64,000 nt of DNA, taken from the NCBI RefSeq assembly GCF_002863565.1, contig NZ_PGUW01000026.1, positions 121,129 through 185,128 on the forward strand, in the 5' to 3' direction. Below the pieces are notes generated by a model. That model saw only the letters and a program-made list of their open reading frames with translations, did no database searches and was not told the DNA's origin. The stretch is from Bacillus sp. V5-8f. GTDB taxonomy: Bacteria > Bacillota > Bacilli > Bacillales > DSM-1321. Shown in pieces: positions 35,904 to 46,585 of this stretch (the stretch's first letter is position 1; each line of letters starts with the position of its first letter). Both the position numbers and the translations under genes were made by a program.

Positions 35904-36185
35904 TTTAACCCTCCAATGGTAGTTACTATATATCAATTTCTGCATAAGTGAAAAATTTTACATTAAAATAGGTGTGAATGTTTTCATTATAAATTTACGT
36001 TACATACTTCTAACCCACAACATAGGAAAACAATATATGAAAAAGCGGTAAACCGAAGTCAAGGGTTTACTGTAAGAAGTAAAGAATTTGCATACTAATT
36101 ACAATCAGGGGTATAAGTACTTAGGGTTAAACGCTTAAAATATCCGCTGAATATAGTCTAATCAGTAACTTCTATCTGCAAGAAT
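35904..36185. other. Intergenic between two broken genes
   Basis: Nothing supported; one 7-bp inverted repeat (GTAAACC/GGTTTAC) near 36050-36072. Confidence 0.4.
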
Positions 36186-36913
36186 TTATTTTCCAGCTGA
36201 TTGGATCGTAGGTAGTTTTCTAAGTTCATTAAAAATTTCACTCTGTATTGTCTCGGATGAGGTTACACGTAATAATGCTACACATTTTCCAACCGCATGC
36301 TTTATTTCCCAATATTTCCTCATGGATTTTCCAAATGAATGGCTTGTCCACATTCGTTCGTATTTAATTAGGATCTTCTTTAGTGCTGGGCTAATAAATA
36401 CAATTCGTTCTTTATTCCCTTTTCCATTAACAAAGATTTTTTCCGCTGTTAAGTTTTAAATTTCCATAGCCCTTAAGCCATAATCAGCAAGTTCTGCAAT
36501 AATAGCCATATTCCTTAGTTCCATGTAATTCTTACTCGAGAAGGAATGAATCATTTCACATACTTGTTCATTGGTAAATCCTTTTAAAACCTTATTAGGC
36601 GCCTTTGATGTTTCCACTTTTTTGCTATATTTTCCTTTATATATTCTTTCTTTTCGCACCAACTGAAAAATGCAGCGATAATTTTCCACATTGAAACAAT
36701 ACCTTCAAGTTTTAATCCAGATTTTTGTTTAAGCCTTATGTAAGCTTTTAAATCATGAACCGAAATACTCTCTAATTCACGAATACCTCTTTTTTCCTGA
36801 AGAAATTCTTTTATCTGTTTTATTTCCTGTCGTTTATTTTTCATGATTTTGGGTGTGAAACCTTTGTCCATACAGTGATAAAAATATTCTTCAATTGTTT
36901 CTTCTAATTGCAT
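36186..36913 (-). pseudogene. Broken tyrosine recombinase/integrase
   Basis: The N-terminal SAM-like domain is visible (YFYHCMDKGFTPKIMKNKRQ, then LESISVHDLKAYIRLKQK). After a frameshift comes the start of the catalytic domain (LADYGLRAMEI, where Arg-I should be), an in-frame stop, and then GNKERIVFISPALKKIL. The end, with the HxxR and Tyr nucleophile, is missing or unrecognisable. The gene lies at the right edge of the 20-kb block that separates the ccd genes from yneF. Confidence 0.75.
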
Positions 36914-37105
36914 AAAAAAACCACCCTCCTGTTAATCTTTCAACAGTAAGAGTGGTAAAGTTGATGACAAAAGAAAACTTAAGCAAAATTGACGAAAATA
37001 ATGAGAAAGGATTAACCCCAGGTAGTTGTTTTCGTTAACTATCTTCACCAATTACGCACCAAACAAACGCTGGAACCCTCGCCCTGTCTGGCTTCAAGGG
37101 TTGTC

Positions 37106-37321
37106 CTACTTCATACCCTGTTTGTTCATTGCACTCATCATTTGGTTAATTTTCTTTTGCGAAGGCTTCATGCCCATTTGCATCATCATCATTTTTAACA
37201 TTTGCTCATTAATTGGCGGATTTTTCTTTAGGTAGCTCATCATATAGCGGCGAGCAATGAAAAATCCTAGTGCTATTCCGGCTAATAACGCCAAAATACC
37301 GACTAGAATATAACCCCACAT
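37106..37321 (-). CDS. yneF: Small membrane protein YneF (71 aa)
   Basis: One membrane helix ([20 protein letters not shown]) and a Met-rich cytosolic tail ([20 protein letters not shown]) are diagnostic of the UPF0154/YneF family. Start ATG 37321 follows AGGAGG; an upstream start at 37351 has no site. It lies downstream of sirA as in B. subtilis. The function is unknown. Confidence 0.9.
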   Translation of the reverse strand: MWGYILVGILALLAGIALGFFIARRYMMSYLKKNPPINEQMLKMMMMQMGMKPSQKKINQMMSAMNKQGMK

Positions 37322-37407
37322 ATAATTTCCTCCTATCATGTTGTCTATCATACAGTGTACTAGACCAAGGGTTATTATACAATAACAAGGCTTAAAATAT
37401 CGCCTTT

Positions 37408-37848
37408 TTAGACAAATTTTCTTTCTTTTACAGGCTTAAGCCACCCATACCGATGATTTTCAAGATCAATGGCCAGAAAACCTGATTCATATTTCCGGAT
37501 ACACTCAAAAAAGGATGTTTCAGCTTCGAAGTTACCGTCAGCCTGCAATGCAAGAAATTCGTTGCCTAATTTAAGTACTGCTTTGCTCTTTCCAGTCCTC
37601 TTTTCTAAATAATATATCCCATCCTTATATAAAAATTCCTTATTTCGAATTGATAATTTTTCTAATATATTTTTTAAAGCAGCTACAGGAATGGACCTAG
37701 TGATATATTCGATTTGTTTGTGCAGAATACTCTTTTGTCTGCCGGATGAATTAGTATACTCCAAAAACAAATTGAAAAATAAACGCTCTCTTCCATAAAA
37801 ATGGTGAGCAAATTCATCCTCAATCAGATAGATTCGGTAATTCCTCAT
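37408..37848 (-). CDS. sirA: Sporulation inhibitor of replication SirA (146 aa)
   Basis: Length, position between tkt and yneF, and the start [20 protein letters not shown] match SirA (YneE), which binds domain I of DnaA and blocks replication initiation in cells committed to sporulation. Start ATG 37848 has GGAGG 8 bases upstream. A Spo0A box lies about 90 bases upstream, in agreement with known control by Spo0A~P. Confidence 0.88.
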   Translation of the reverse strand: MRNYRIYLIEDEFAHHFYGRERLFFNLFLEYTNSSGRQKSILHKQIEYITRSIPVAALKNILEKLSIRNKEFLYKDGIYYLEKRTGKSKAVLKLGNEFLALQADGNFEAETSFFECIRKYESGFLAIDLENHRYGWLKPVKERKFV

Positions 37849-37936
37849 TCCAACCGCCTCCAAACACTCCTTTTTGCTATTATATATGTCAAAAATAAAA
37901 AGATATGTTGTTTGATGGTGAAAATTAAATCTTCTT

Positions 37937-37944
37937 TTGTCGAA
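37937..37944 (+). promoter_or_regulatory. Spo0A binding box upstream of sirA
   Basis: TTGTCGAA is an exact 0A-box (consensus TGNCGAA core) located 89 bases before the sirA start codon. sirA is a known Spo0A~P-activated gene, which supports the call. Confidence 0.6.
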
Positions 37945-38056
37945 TGAATAGTTTTCTGAAAATACTGTATGTTTTTACTATATTCTATTTGTTGTTGTAT
38001 GTAAAATAATAACTATTGATGGAAAACTGATAAATTTTTAAAGGAAATAAAAAGAA

Positions 38057-38078
38057 ACCTGTCCGAGCATAGACAGGT
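38057..38078 (-). terminator. Terminator of tkt
   Basis: ACCTGTC/GACAGGT stem with an 8-base loop, followed by TTTCTTTTTATT on the minus strand. Confidence 0.8.
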
Positions 38079-38089
38079 CCCTAGTGATA

Positions 38090-40096
38090 TTATTTTCCAA
38101 GCATTGTTTTAACACGAGCAACAACATTTTCAACTGTAAAGCCGAATTCCTGCATGATCCTTCCTCCCGGTGCTGAAGCTCCGAAATGGTTGATCGCTAG
38201 AATTTCACCTTCATCTCCTGTATAACGATCCCAACCAAGCGGTGCTGCCATTTCAATGGCAAGACGCTTTTTGACAGCAGGACTGATAACGCTCTGCTTG
38301 TATTCTTTAGTCTGCTCTTCAAATCGGTCCCATGAAGGCATACTAACAACGGCTACATCAATCCCTTCTGATGCCAACGCCTTTTGTGCATCTACTGCGA
38401 GATTTACTTCTGAACCGCTCGCAAGAAGTAAGGCATCAGCCTGCTCCTTGCCAGCTGGCGACACAACGTATGCCCCTTTTGAAATACCATCATATGCCAG
38501 CTTTGCCGTATTTGGAAGTGTAGGCAGATTTTGGCGTGTTAACACAAGCGTAGTTGGTTTGTTCTTTGATTCAAGCGCGACCTTCCAAGCAGCGGCAACT
38601 TCATTTCCATCAGCCGGACGTATGACGCCAAGCTTCGGCATAGCACGCAATGCTGGCAATTGTTCAATTGGCTCATGAGTTGGCCCGTCTTCTCCAACCG
38701 CTATACTGTCATGTGTAAAAACATATGTGACTGGAAGGCCCATTAATGCGGCCAAACGGATCGCGGGGCGAAGGTAATCCGAGAATACAAAGAATGTTCC
38801 TCCGAATACTTGGATACCGCCATGTAGAGCCATACCGTTTAATGCCGCACCCATTGCGAACTCACGTACCCCAAACCAAATATTTCTGCCTTCGTATTCA
38901 CCAGGCATATAATCCGCCTGGCCTTTGATCATCGTATTATTGGAGCCCGCCAGGTCAGCAGATCCGCCAATAAAGGTAGGAAGGTTCTTAGCGATCGCGT
39001 TTAATACCTCACCGCTGGAAGCACGTGAAGCAAGGCTCTTTCCTTCTTCATATACTGGGATATCTTTGTCCCATCCTGAAGGAAGTTCCCCCTTCATTGC
39101 ACTTTCAAGCTGAGCCCCTAGCTCCGGATAGGCTTTCTTGTACTGAGCAAACAAGTTGTTCCAGTCTTCTTCTTTGCTTAATCCCGCTTGAACACAAGAC
39201 TCTTCAAAATGCTTGTACACCTCATCAGGTACATGGAAATCCTTTTCAAACGTCCACTTGTAAGCATCCTTTGTTAGCTTTAATTCATCTTCACCCAGCG
39301 GTGCACCATGTACGGAAGAAGTTCCTGCCCTATTCGGAGAACCGTAGCCAATGATTGTCTTTACCTCAATCAAAGTAGGCCGTGTTTCATCGCTTTTCGC
39401 TTCTTTAATTGCATTCGCAATTTCCTGCAAATCATTTCCGTCATTTACACGGATGTATTGCCAGCCGTAAGCTTTAAAACGATTTTCAACACTTTCACTG
39501 AAAGACTTATCAAGGTCGCCATCCAATGAAATATCATTCGAGTCATATAAAACAACCAATCTGCCAAGCTTAAGATGGCCCGCTAAAGAAGCTGCCTCAG
39601 CAGAAACACCCTCCATTAAATCCCCATCTCCGCAAACACTGTATGTATAGTGGTCTACAACATTAAAAGATTCACGATTATAAGTCGCTGCCAAATGCCT
39701 TTCGGCCATTGCCATTCCGACTGCCATCGCAATACCTTGGCCAAGTGGACCCGTAGTTGCATCTACGCCAGCTGTATGGCCGTATTCCGGGTGGCCAGGC
39801 GTTTTGCTGCCCCATTGGCGGAAATTCTTTATATCATCCATGGATAAATCATACCCGGATAAATGAAGTAAGCTGTAAAGAAGCATAGAACCATGTCCGG
39901 CAGAAAGAACAAAACGGTCCCTGTTAAACCATTCAGGATTTTTTGGGTTATGGTTCATAAATTGTGTCCATAATGTATAAGCCATCGGAGCAGCACCCAT
40001 CGGCATGCCTGGATGACCTGATTTTGCTTTCTCAATCGCGTCGATGGACAAAGTACGAATGGTACTGATCGATAGCGCATCAATCTTTTCTAACAT
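38090..40096 (-). CDS. tkt: Transketolase (668 aa)
   Basis: A full-length thiamine-diphosphate enzyme of the pentose phosphate pathway. Visible marks are [55 protein letters not shown] (TPP/Mg site), [20 protein letters not shown] and the C-terminal [10 protein letters not shown]. It transfers two-carbon units between ketose and aldose phosphates. It is monocistronic with a good terminator. Its position between ynzC and sirA is the conserved Bacillus order. Confidence 0.95.
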   Translation of the reverse strand: MLEKIDALSISTIRTLSIDAIEKAKSGHPGMPMGAAPMAYTLWTQFMNHNPKNPEWFNRDRFVLSAGHGSMLLYSLLHLSGYDLSMDDIKNFRQWGSKTPGHPEYGHTAGVDATTGPLGQGIAMAVGMAMAERHLAATYNRESFNVVDHYTYSVCGDGDLMEGVSAEAASLAGHLKLGRLVVLYDSNDISLDGDLDKSFSESVENRFKAYGWQYIRVNDGNDLQEIANAIKEAKSDETRPTLIEVKTIIGYGSPNRAGTSSVHGAPLGEDELKLTKDAYKWTFEKDFHVPDEVYKHFEESCVQAGLSKEEDWNNLFAQYKKAYPELGAQLESAMKGELPSGWDKDIPVYEEGKSLASRASSGEVLNAIAKNLPTFIGGSADLAGSNNTMIKGQADYMPGEYEGRNIWFGVREFAMGAALNGMALHGGIQVFGGTFFVFSDYLRPAIRLAALMGLPVTYVFTHDSIAVGEDGPTHEPIEQLPALRAMPKLGVIRPADGNEVAAAWKVALESKNKPTTLVLTRQNLPTLPNTAKLAYDGISKGAYVVSPAGKEQADALLLASGSEVNLAVDAQKALASEGIDVAVVSMPSWDRFEEQTKEYKQSVISPAVKKRLAIEMAAPLGWDRYTGDEGEILAINHFGASAPGGRIMQEFGFTVENVVARVKTMLGK

Positions 40097-40257
40097 GAAA
40101 AAACATCCCTTCTTTGATAATCACTCTTATATATTATAGTTACCTCTTTATAAAGACAACTAAAATTCTTCAGTTAAGACCATGAGTTTACATAGTTTTC
40201 CCACAATTATTGTTTTATCAATATTAGTGCCCTCTTATTATCATTCGCAAAAAAAGA

Positions 40258-40281
40258 GAATACATACGAATCGATGTATTC
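40258..40281 (-). terminator. Terminator of the yneA-yneB-ynzC operon
   Basis: GAATACAT/ATGTATTC stem with 8-base loop, followed by CTCTTTTTTT on the minus strand, 16 bases past the ynzC stop. Confidence 0.75.
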
Positions 40282-40296
40282 CCTGTGAAAGCCTCC

Positions 40297-40533
40297 TTAG
40301 TGGAGCTTTTTCTTTTTTTCCCTTATATCCTTTATCTTTTGCGGAGTGACATCGTTACCCTCCGGGTCAATTATCGTTACACCTTCCAATGTATTGGCCA
40401 TCGAATTCCTAAAAGATTGTAGATATTCGCTTCTAAGTTTTGTTTGTTCCTTTGCCTCTTCTTCTGACAATCCGGTTTCTCTGGATTTTTTAGATAACTC
40501 GTTAATACGAGCGATTTTTTCTTTGGACAGCAT
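40297..40533 (-). CDS. ynzC: DUF896 protein YnzC (78 aa)
   Basis: MLSKEKIARINELSKKSRET, then LSEEEAKEQTKLRSEYLQSF, is the helical-hairpin core of the YnzC/UPF0291 family, followed by a basic tail. It is the third gene of the LexA-controlled yneA operon in Bacillus and is so placed here. The molecular role is unknown. Confidence 0.92.
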   Translation of the reverse strand: MLSKEKIARINELSKKSRETGLSEEEAKEQTKLRSEYLQSFRNSMANTLEGVTIIDPEGNDVTPQKIKDIREKKKKLH

Positions 40534-40607
40534 CTTTCGGCTCCTTTTTTAGTGATGGTGATACTGCCCATCTTATAAAAAATATTGCTAAAAGACAAGT
40601 TACAAGG

Positions 40608-41586
<979 letters not shown>

Positions 41587-41604
41587 GTAAATACCTCCAA
41601 AAAT

Positions 41605-41618
41605 CGAATACTTGTTCG
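41605..41618. promoter_or_regulatory. LexA box 1
   Basis: CGAATACTTGTTCG fits the Gram-positive SOS box CGAACN4GTTYG with one change. Confidence 0.75.
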
Positions 41619-41639
41619 TTTTCTGACTCGAGTATAAAC

Positions 41640-41653
41640 CGAACGTTTGTTTT
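41640..41653. promoter_or_regulatory. LexA box 2
   Basis: CGAACGTTTGTTTT has the left half intact and a one-base change at the end. Confidence 0.6.
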
Positions 41654-41670
41654 GTGTCAATAAATAAATT

Positions 41671-41684
41671 CGAACTTATGTTTG
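41671..41684. promoter_or_regulatory. LexA box 3
   Basis: CGAACTTATGTTTG closely fits the consensus; it lies 58 bases before the lexA start and would serve autoregulation. Confidence 0.75.
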
Positions 41685-41742
41685 TATACCACATGTGGAC
41701 ATGATATAATGAACCCAAGGATTTTGAGATGGGGTGCGTGAG

Positions 41743-42366
41743 ATGACAAAACTATCGAAAAGGCAAAACGATATTTTAGAATTTATAAAGGAAGAAGTAC
41801 GCAAAAAAGGTTATCCTCCTTCCGTTCGGGAGATTGGAGAAGCTGTAGGCCTGGCATCTAGCTCAACAGTACATGGCCATCTTTCGAGACTAGAAAGCAA
41901 AGGGCTTATCAGGAGGGATCCAACGAAACCAAGGGCAATTGAGGTTCTCGATTTGGAGGAAGGCAGCACTATCCCTCAAAGCGGAGTCATTAATGTACCT
42001 TTGCTTGGTAAAGTCACAGCCGGCCTGCCAATTACCGCAGTGGAGAACATTGAAGAGTATTTTCCTCTTCCGGAAAATATGGCTCCACATGATGAACAGG
42101 TATTCATGCTTGAGATTATGGGGGAAAGTATGATTGAAGCAGGGATATTGGATGGGGATTTTGTAATCGTTAAGCAGCAAAAAACGGCGAACAATGGTGA
42201 TATTGTAGTGGCAATGACCGAAGACGATGAAGCCACTGTTAAAAGATTTTTTAAAGAAAAAGATTTTATACGGCTTCAGCCGGAAAATTCAAATATGGAT
42301 CCAATCATTTTAAGAAACGTCTCCATTCTTGGAAAAGTAATTGGTTTGTATCGTCAATTCCATTAA
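41743..42366 (+). CDS. lexA: SOS repressor LexA (207 aa)
   Basis: An N-terminal winged HTH ([20 protein letters not shown]) and a C-terminal autoprotease domain with cleavage site Ala93-Gly94 ([10 protein letters not shown]), nucleophile Ser129 (MGESMIEAG) and Lys167 (EATVKRFF). RecA filaments trigger self-cleavage and derepress the SOS genes, including yneA. ATG 41743 ([10 protein letters not shown]) is chosen over GTG 41734: GGGGTG is well spaced and it matches B. subtilis LexA. Confidence 0.96.
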   Translation: MTKLSKRQNDILEFIKEEVRKKGYPPSVREIGEAVGLASSSTVHGHLSRLESKGLIRRDPTKPRAIEVLDLEEGSTIPQSGVINVPLLGKVTAGLPITAVENIEEYFPLPENMAPHDEQVFMLEIMGESMIEAGILDGDFVIVKQQKTANNGDIVVAMTEDDEATVKRFFKEKDFIRLQPENSNMDPIILRNVSILGKVIGLYRQFH

Positions 42367-42385
42367 AAAGCGCATATGCGCTTTT
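42366..42385 (+). terminator. Terminator of lexA
   Basis: AAAAGCGCAT/ATGCGCTTTT perfect palindrome followed by TTT. Confidence 0.85.
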
Positions 42386-42472
42386 TTTAATTTCATATTG
42401 TCTAAGTCCGGCATAATACTAGGAATTTTTTACCCACTCCGCCTCATATATAGGTAAAAGGGGGTGGATATT

Positions 42473-42853
42473 ATGGGTATTTCATTTATTAAATCATCGG
42501 TTGTCTACTTTTTGATCGGAATTGGAATGGGGATGTTCATGTCCATTACACACAAGTTCCAATATGCACCGGCACATGCCCACATCAATTTGCTGGGTTG
42601 GGCCTCTCTCGCATTAATGGGGCTTATTTATCATTTCTTTCCTTCAACTGGTGAAAACTCTTTGGCCAAAGTACATTATTGGCTCTATAACATAGGCCTG
42701 CCAATTATGATGATTGGTTTACTATTAATTGAATCCGGAAAAACAGCATTTGAGCCTGTAATCGCAATTGGTGCTAGTATTTTAAGCATAGGAGTTATCT
42801 TTTTTGTAGTAAACGTGCTGATTAATCTGAAAAACAACGCCGGGAATAACTGA
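42473..42853 (+). CDS. Haem-copper-oxidase-subunit-I-like membrane protein (126 aa)
   Basis: Four membrane segments, with conserved His in THKFQYAPAHAHINLLGWAS and YHFF, recall a short piece of cytochrome oxidase subunit I. Such stand-alone small CcoN-like proteins are common in Bacillus and lack the full metal set, so oxidase activity is not expected. ATG 42473 follows AAAGGGGG; GTG 42464 lies inside the site. The function is unknown. Confidence 0.65.
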   Translation: MGISFIKSSVVYFLIGIGMGMFMSITHKFQYAPAHAHINLLGWASLALMGLIYHFFPSTGENSLAKVHYWLYNIGLPIMMIGLLLIESGKTAFEPVIAIGASILSIGVIFFVVNVLINLKNNAGNN

Positions 42854-42891
42854 TTAAATTTTGTGCAGGTTTTAATAATCTATAAATTGCA

Positions 42892-42917
42892 AAAGCCTGG
42901 GCAGGGGCCAGGGCTTT
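42892..42917. terminator. Terminator between converging genes
   Basis: AAAGCCTGG/CCAGGGCTTT with an internal loop, followed by TTTTT on the plus strand. Confidence 0.75.
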
Positions 42918-42920
42918 TTT

Positions 42921-43343
42921 TTATTCTTTATTCAATTCTTTATAAGCAATAACTTTTAATGCCAGTATTTCCTCCTCGGTGAGCTTGCTTTGAACTTCAG
43001 CCATTAGTTCTTCTTTTGTAATTGTTCCATTCTGGACTTGTGTTTGTATATCTTTTAAATTTCCGATGCCAAACTTACTGACCAAAGTCTTTGTGGCTTC
43101 TTCTTTTGTTGTGAACGGCAATGTACCTTCATCCACATTTTTACCTTCTTCAACAAACTTCTTAAGTTCCGGGTCATTTTCAATAGCTGTCCTAATTTCT
43201 TCGGCTTCCCCACTGCTTTCAAGCTGATCTGAAACAGCCGATACCAATTGGTCAGATGCGATTTTTGTTCCGAAATGGTAGATTCCAACTCCAATTATGG
43301 CCAGAATTACTACTATTACTGAAAGTATTTTTACGGCTTTCAT
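42921..43343 (-). CDS. Membrane-anchored acidic helical protein (140 aa)
   Basis: An N-terminal membrane anchor (ILSVIVVILAIIGVGIYHFG) is followed by about 110 mostly helical residues rich in Glu and Lys (GEAEEIRTAIENDPELKKFV, LTEEEILALKVIAYKELNKE). ATG 43343 has AAGGGGATGG upstream. It is probably exposed outside the cell. No family is recognised. Confidence 0.6.
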   Translation of the reverse strand: MKAVKILSVIVVILAIIGVGIYHFGTKIASDQLVSAVSDQLESSGEAEEIRTAIENDPELKKFVEEGKNVDEGTLPFTTKEEATKTLVSKFGIGNLKDIQTQVQNGTITKEELMAEVQSKLTEEEILALKVIAYKELNKE

Positions 43344-43955
43344 AAATTCCATCCCCTTTCAACTTATAATCTAATGAAAATTTCTTTAATGTCGTGTACC
43401 GCTTAATCGCCTTCTTCTTGTTAACATAATATAATTATAGAATATCACGTCGTGGAGTTTGAAGATCCAATACCTACTTATAGTTTTTCATCACTACTTC
43501 TCATTCTAGCACTAAGTTTCCTTTTATATACGTAAAGAATTTCGATTGAACTAATGATACCTTGTAGTTTGAAAACCGTGTTTTCGTTTAGTAGGTTACC
43601 TTTATATTCAAAGACGTTCCTCCCGATTCAAGTATAACTCATTTAAAAGCCAAGGCGAAGGCTTTAAGGTTGTTTCCGGCCGGCTAGTATTGTTCTTCGA
43701 AAGCTATAGATTATTGATTTCATTTTTAGTAGTTATTATTAGGAGAAAGCATTTTAACCTGCAATTTCTCAAACCACAGAGGTGTGTTTTCATAAATATA
43801 AGCTGAGTTTACAGTTTGCCTATGTTAAGACTTTTTTATATTTTCACGTTCAAATCCTATGAGCCCTATTCAAGAACTTACTTTAAGTAACATACACTTT
43901 GAGTAACCAGAATTCATTACAGTTCATAAACATAATCAAAAAGAGGAGTGAAATC
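43344..43955. other. Intergenic, no supported gene
   Basis: A small hairpin AAAGCC/GGCTTT near 43646-43668 is the only structure. No ribosome site with a frame is seen. Confidence 0.45.
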
Positions 43956-44294
43956 ATGTATTATCAAAAACCTTATTCTCATCTCCCAATATATCGGCAA
44001 TATCCTCCTGTCGACACCTCAACATTTGAACAATCTGTTGCCGCCTTTCAAAAAACTGTTGTCGAAGCCGGCTCTATCCTTAAAAAGTTTGCTGAACCAC
44101 AATTCGCCAACAGGTTAATGTCAGCTGCACAACAAGGAAATCAGCAGGAAGTGGATCGTTTAATTAAATCGATAGGCACAAGCACACCTGTTACAACTCA
44201 ATACACTCCAAGTGGGGTTTTACTGACCATTCATGCCCAAGCCCTTGGTTCACAATGTTGTACATTAACGATGTTTCTTAAATGGGGTAAATAG
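43956..44294 (+). CDS. Unknown small protein with Cys-Cys tail (112 aa)
   Basis: After a Tyr/Pro-rich start (MYYQKPYSHLPIYRQYPP) comes a helical region (FEQSVAAFQKTVVEAGSILK, QFANRLMSAAQQGNQQEVDR) and a beta-like tail containing QCCTLTMFLKWG. GAGGAG precedes ATG 43956. The composition fits a spore-associated protein, but no family is assigned. Confidence 0.6.
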   Translation: MYYQKPYSHLPIYRQYPPVDTSTFEQSVAAFQKTVVEAGSILKKFAEPQFANRLMSAAQQGNQQEVDRLIKSIGTSTPVTTQYTPSGVLLTIHAQALGSQCCTLTMFLKWGK

Positions 44295-44477
44295 TTTCAT
44301 TGCTTTTATAAGGTATTTCGGACATTCCAACAGCAAAATGTCCCTCTCAAAACGTTGTCTTAATCCACCTGTAGGAAAAGGATTCAACAGAAAACCGCAC
44401 CCTCGAAAGGATGCACTTCACCGTTATTATTTTAATGTTTATGTCCAACCTCAGTTCCCCCAGGTGCAAACTAAACT

Positions 44478-45165
44478 TTAAATGTACTTCATGGGTAACA
44501 ACATATTGAAGAATATCAAAATGTGGACTTCAAATCCTGGATGGCTATTTGGAACTAATTCGAAATCAGAATGCACAATTGAAGGCGAAGGTAACCCTTT
44601 CATTCCCGGAATATTAACATGGTTTTTACCCTTCACAAAGTCATCCTGGCTAATCATCTGCTTAATAAAGACTAACTTTACCTTTCTCCACGCCATATAT
44701 AGGACCAAGAGGAAATTCAGTTGGAAGTCCCCAATGTTGCCCCATTCCTAGAACACCCGGATCCATGACATCTTTCGAACCCTCTAATGAAATAGCACCC
44801 TCAGGCAAATCTAATACGTATGCTTCCCATATCTTCTTACTTTGGTCCCATAATACGTTGTCCCCTCCTGTCGCGTCACAAATTTCTCTAACATCAACAG
44901 CTGGTCTTCCATTATAGATCTTTACAGGTAGAGTCTTTCCGCTAATTGTAAATTGATTCTTTTTTCTCATTGTAAGTATATTTCCGTTCCAACAAATCCG
45001 CGTATCCCTTAGCGTCTACCCAAATCTTCCCGAGTGTCCAATGAGTTGCGTCTCCTTGTACTTTTACTCCATTAATTAGGACAGAAACGTCGTCTTCACT
45101 TTCTCTAATTTTACATTGGCAGCGGTTGCAGGAATTAAGAATACGACAGACAGGGCAAACGACAT
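44478..45165 (-). pseudogene. Broken secreted protein: Cu-amine-oxidase-N plus DUF5602-like domain
   Basis: Pieces assemble into a signal peptide (MSFALSVVFLIPATA after AAGGGGGAAGG), a copper-amine-oxidase N-like domain (VSVLINGVKVQGDATHWTLG, PAVDVREICDATGGDNVLWD) and a C-terminal region with GMGQHWGLPTEFPLGPIYGV, ISQDDFVKGKNHVNIPGMKG and ELVPNSHPGFEVH, as in TTHB210/DUF5602-like proteins. Frameshifts near 45090, 44960 and 44690 and a garbled end break it. The domain order was joined by eye. Confidence 0.6.
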
Positions 45166-45373
45166 TACCTTCCCCCTTAGATGACCGATTAGTGGTACCA
45201 AATTAGTCCAACAACCAAAGCCAATAGAGTAAATAAAAAACGTTCACTATAAAGTACAACGATGCATTATGTAACAACAAAAACAGATGTCTTTCACCTA
45301 GATATATATACGATGACAAATTTCTTCCATAGATTCTGCGTACCTAAGGTTAATCCTACAAATCCCATAAAAA

Positions 45374-45436
45374 AGACGCTATATCCACAAATTCAAACCA
45401 TTTAAAGAACGGTTTTCATAAGCAAACATTGCGTCT
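45374..45436 (-). terminator. Terminator after the tRNA gene
   Basis: AGACGC/GCGTCT arms with T-rich ends on the minus strand (GTCTTTTTTATGG) beginning 12 bases after the tRNA. Confidence 0.55.
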
Positions 45437-45447
45437 ATCTTTGTTAG

Positions 45448-45521
45448 CGTCCCAGATAGGAATCGAACCTACGACCTACAGCTTAGGAGGCTGTCGCTCT
45501 ATCCTGCTGAGCTACTGGGAC
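45448..45521 (-). tRNA. tRNA-Arg (anticodon CCU)
   Basis: A 7-bp acceptor (GTCCCAG/CTGGGAC, discriminator G), D arm AGCTCAGCAGGATAGAGC, anticodon arm ACAGC-CTCCTAA-GCTGT with anticodon CCT, and T arm GTAGGTTCGATTCCTAT. No CCA is encoded. tRNA-Arg genes are common integration sites, but no element boundary is visible next to it. Confidence 0.95.
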
Positions 45522-45726
45522 AAGAAATTATTGGTTATACTCATAAATCTTCTTCTGAAGAACTAACTTTTATATAATAACAAAACATAAGGAGATTTAT
45601 CAATAGGTAAAATAAATTTTTTTAAAAATATTTAGCTGTCATTGTAGGAACACTAATTTGCAACACCAATATGAAGCGTGTCTTATCGTTTTTAGGAACA
45701 ATGCCAGGATGAAGGAGTGAAACTAT

Positions 45727-45972
45727 ATGGCTATGTGTCCGTTATGTAATGGATTTGAGGAATTGGAAATGTATTGCACTGAATGCGGTACAATGCTGAA
45801 TGATTCTGGAAAGGTATCTGACTTTATGGACCCATATGGTCATTATAATGATGAAGATACTGTAAAAATGGGTGATGGGTATCAAAACACAACAAAAGAC
45901 AATATTTGCCCTCATTTAATGTCCTGTGCATCTTGTAACCATGATCAGGTTGTGTTTATCAAAGAAAATTAA
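45727..45972 (+). CDS. Double-CxxC zinc protein (81 aa)
   Basis: A CPLC...CTEC N-terminal zinc ribbon (MAMCPLCNGFEELEMYCTEC) and a second C-terminal Cys/His set (ICPHLMSCASCNH). Small ribbon proteins of this type are common in Bacillus and of unknown role. GAAGGAGTG precedes ATG 45727. A hairpin follows. Confidence 0.7.
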   Translation: MAMCPLCNGFEELEMYCTECGTMLNDSGKVSDFMDPYGHYNDEDTVKMGDGYQNTTKDNICPHLMSCASCNHDQVVFIKEN

Positions 45973-45974
45973 AG

Positions 45975-45996
45975 GAGCCGGTCGGAAGACTGGCTC
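45975..45996 (+). terminator. Hairpin after the zinc-ribbon gene
   Basis: GAGCCGGTC/GACTGGCTC with one G-U pair and a GGAA loop; the T tract is weak. Confidence 0.55.
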
Positions 45997-46019
45997 GATT
46001 CAGGTGTATTTTGTAGTCT

Positions 46020-46172
46020 TTATTGTCCTCTACTGTCTCCGCCACGAATGCCTGCAGGATCGTTAGGTCTATCAACCGAATGTTCTGCAGGAATAGGAGA
46101 CTTTTCGTGTTGTTCTCCTCTTTTCTTATCTTTTGAAACACTTTTTGAAAACTCATTAATACCCATACCCAT
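46020..46172 (-). CDS. Small hydrophilic protein (50 aa)
   Basis: MGMGINEFSKSVSKDKKRGE then a polar tail ending IRGGDSRGQ. AAGGAGA is 7 bases before ATG 46172. Lysine-rich disordered proteins like this are frequent among minor spore proteins; no family is assigned. Confidence 0.55.
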   Translation of the reverse strand: MGMGINEFSKSVSKDKKRGEQHEKSPIPAEHSVDRPNDPAGIRGGDSRGQ

Positions 46173-46240
46173 TTTGATTCTCCTTATCTTTAGAATCATG
46201 ACAAATTGCACCAAATAAGATTAAGTAGCAGCACATTACG

Positions 46241-46426
46241 TTATTCAGGAAAATTGGCTTTGTTCAAAGCATTCTCGGTCGAACTAGCATTGTCTAAGCC
46301 TGCTTTGCTAAATGCATTATCGGTATCTAATTGGCTGTTTAGAGAACCTCCACTCGTGTCAACATCGCCTTCTAGCCGGGGAGTGGTGTCTTTTTTATTT
46401 CCATTTATTAGCTTATCGTTTGTCAT
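46241..46426 (-). CDS. Small Asn/Asp-rich protein (61 aa)
   Basis: MTNDKLINGNKKDTTPRLEG then an Asn/Ser/Ala-rich tail (SKAGLDNASSTENALNKANF). AGGAGG is 8 bases before the ATG. It resembles other short hydrophilic proteins in this window (18696-18863, 13638-13820). The function is unknown. Confidence 0.6.
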   Translation of the reverse strand: MTNDKLINGNKKDTTPRLEGDVDTSGGSLNSQLDTDNAFSKAGLDNASSTENALNKANFPE

Positions 46427-46585
46427 TATTTTGCCTCCTAACGCGTTAAGTCGTATTTATTATCCACAAATCTCCCGGTCCACAACCATTTATTTTTTTG
46501 AAGGATTCTATGATGTTGGAGAATAACTTTTCATCTGAAATAATAAGGTTTTTGGTTGGGAAGAATAAAATTGGAGGTGATGATC

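Noticed and set aside
39025..39354. 109-codon frame antisense to tkt
   Set aside because: Shadow of a highly conserved gene.
45448..45521. Element attachment site at tRNA-Arg
   Set aside because: No integrase adjacent and no repeated tRNA end nearby.
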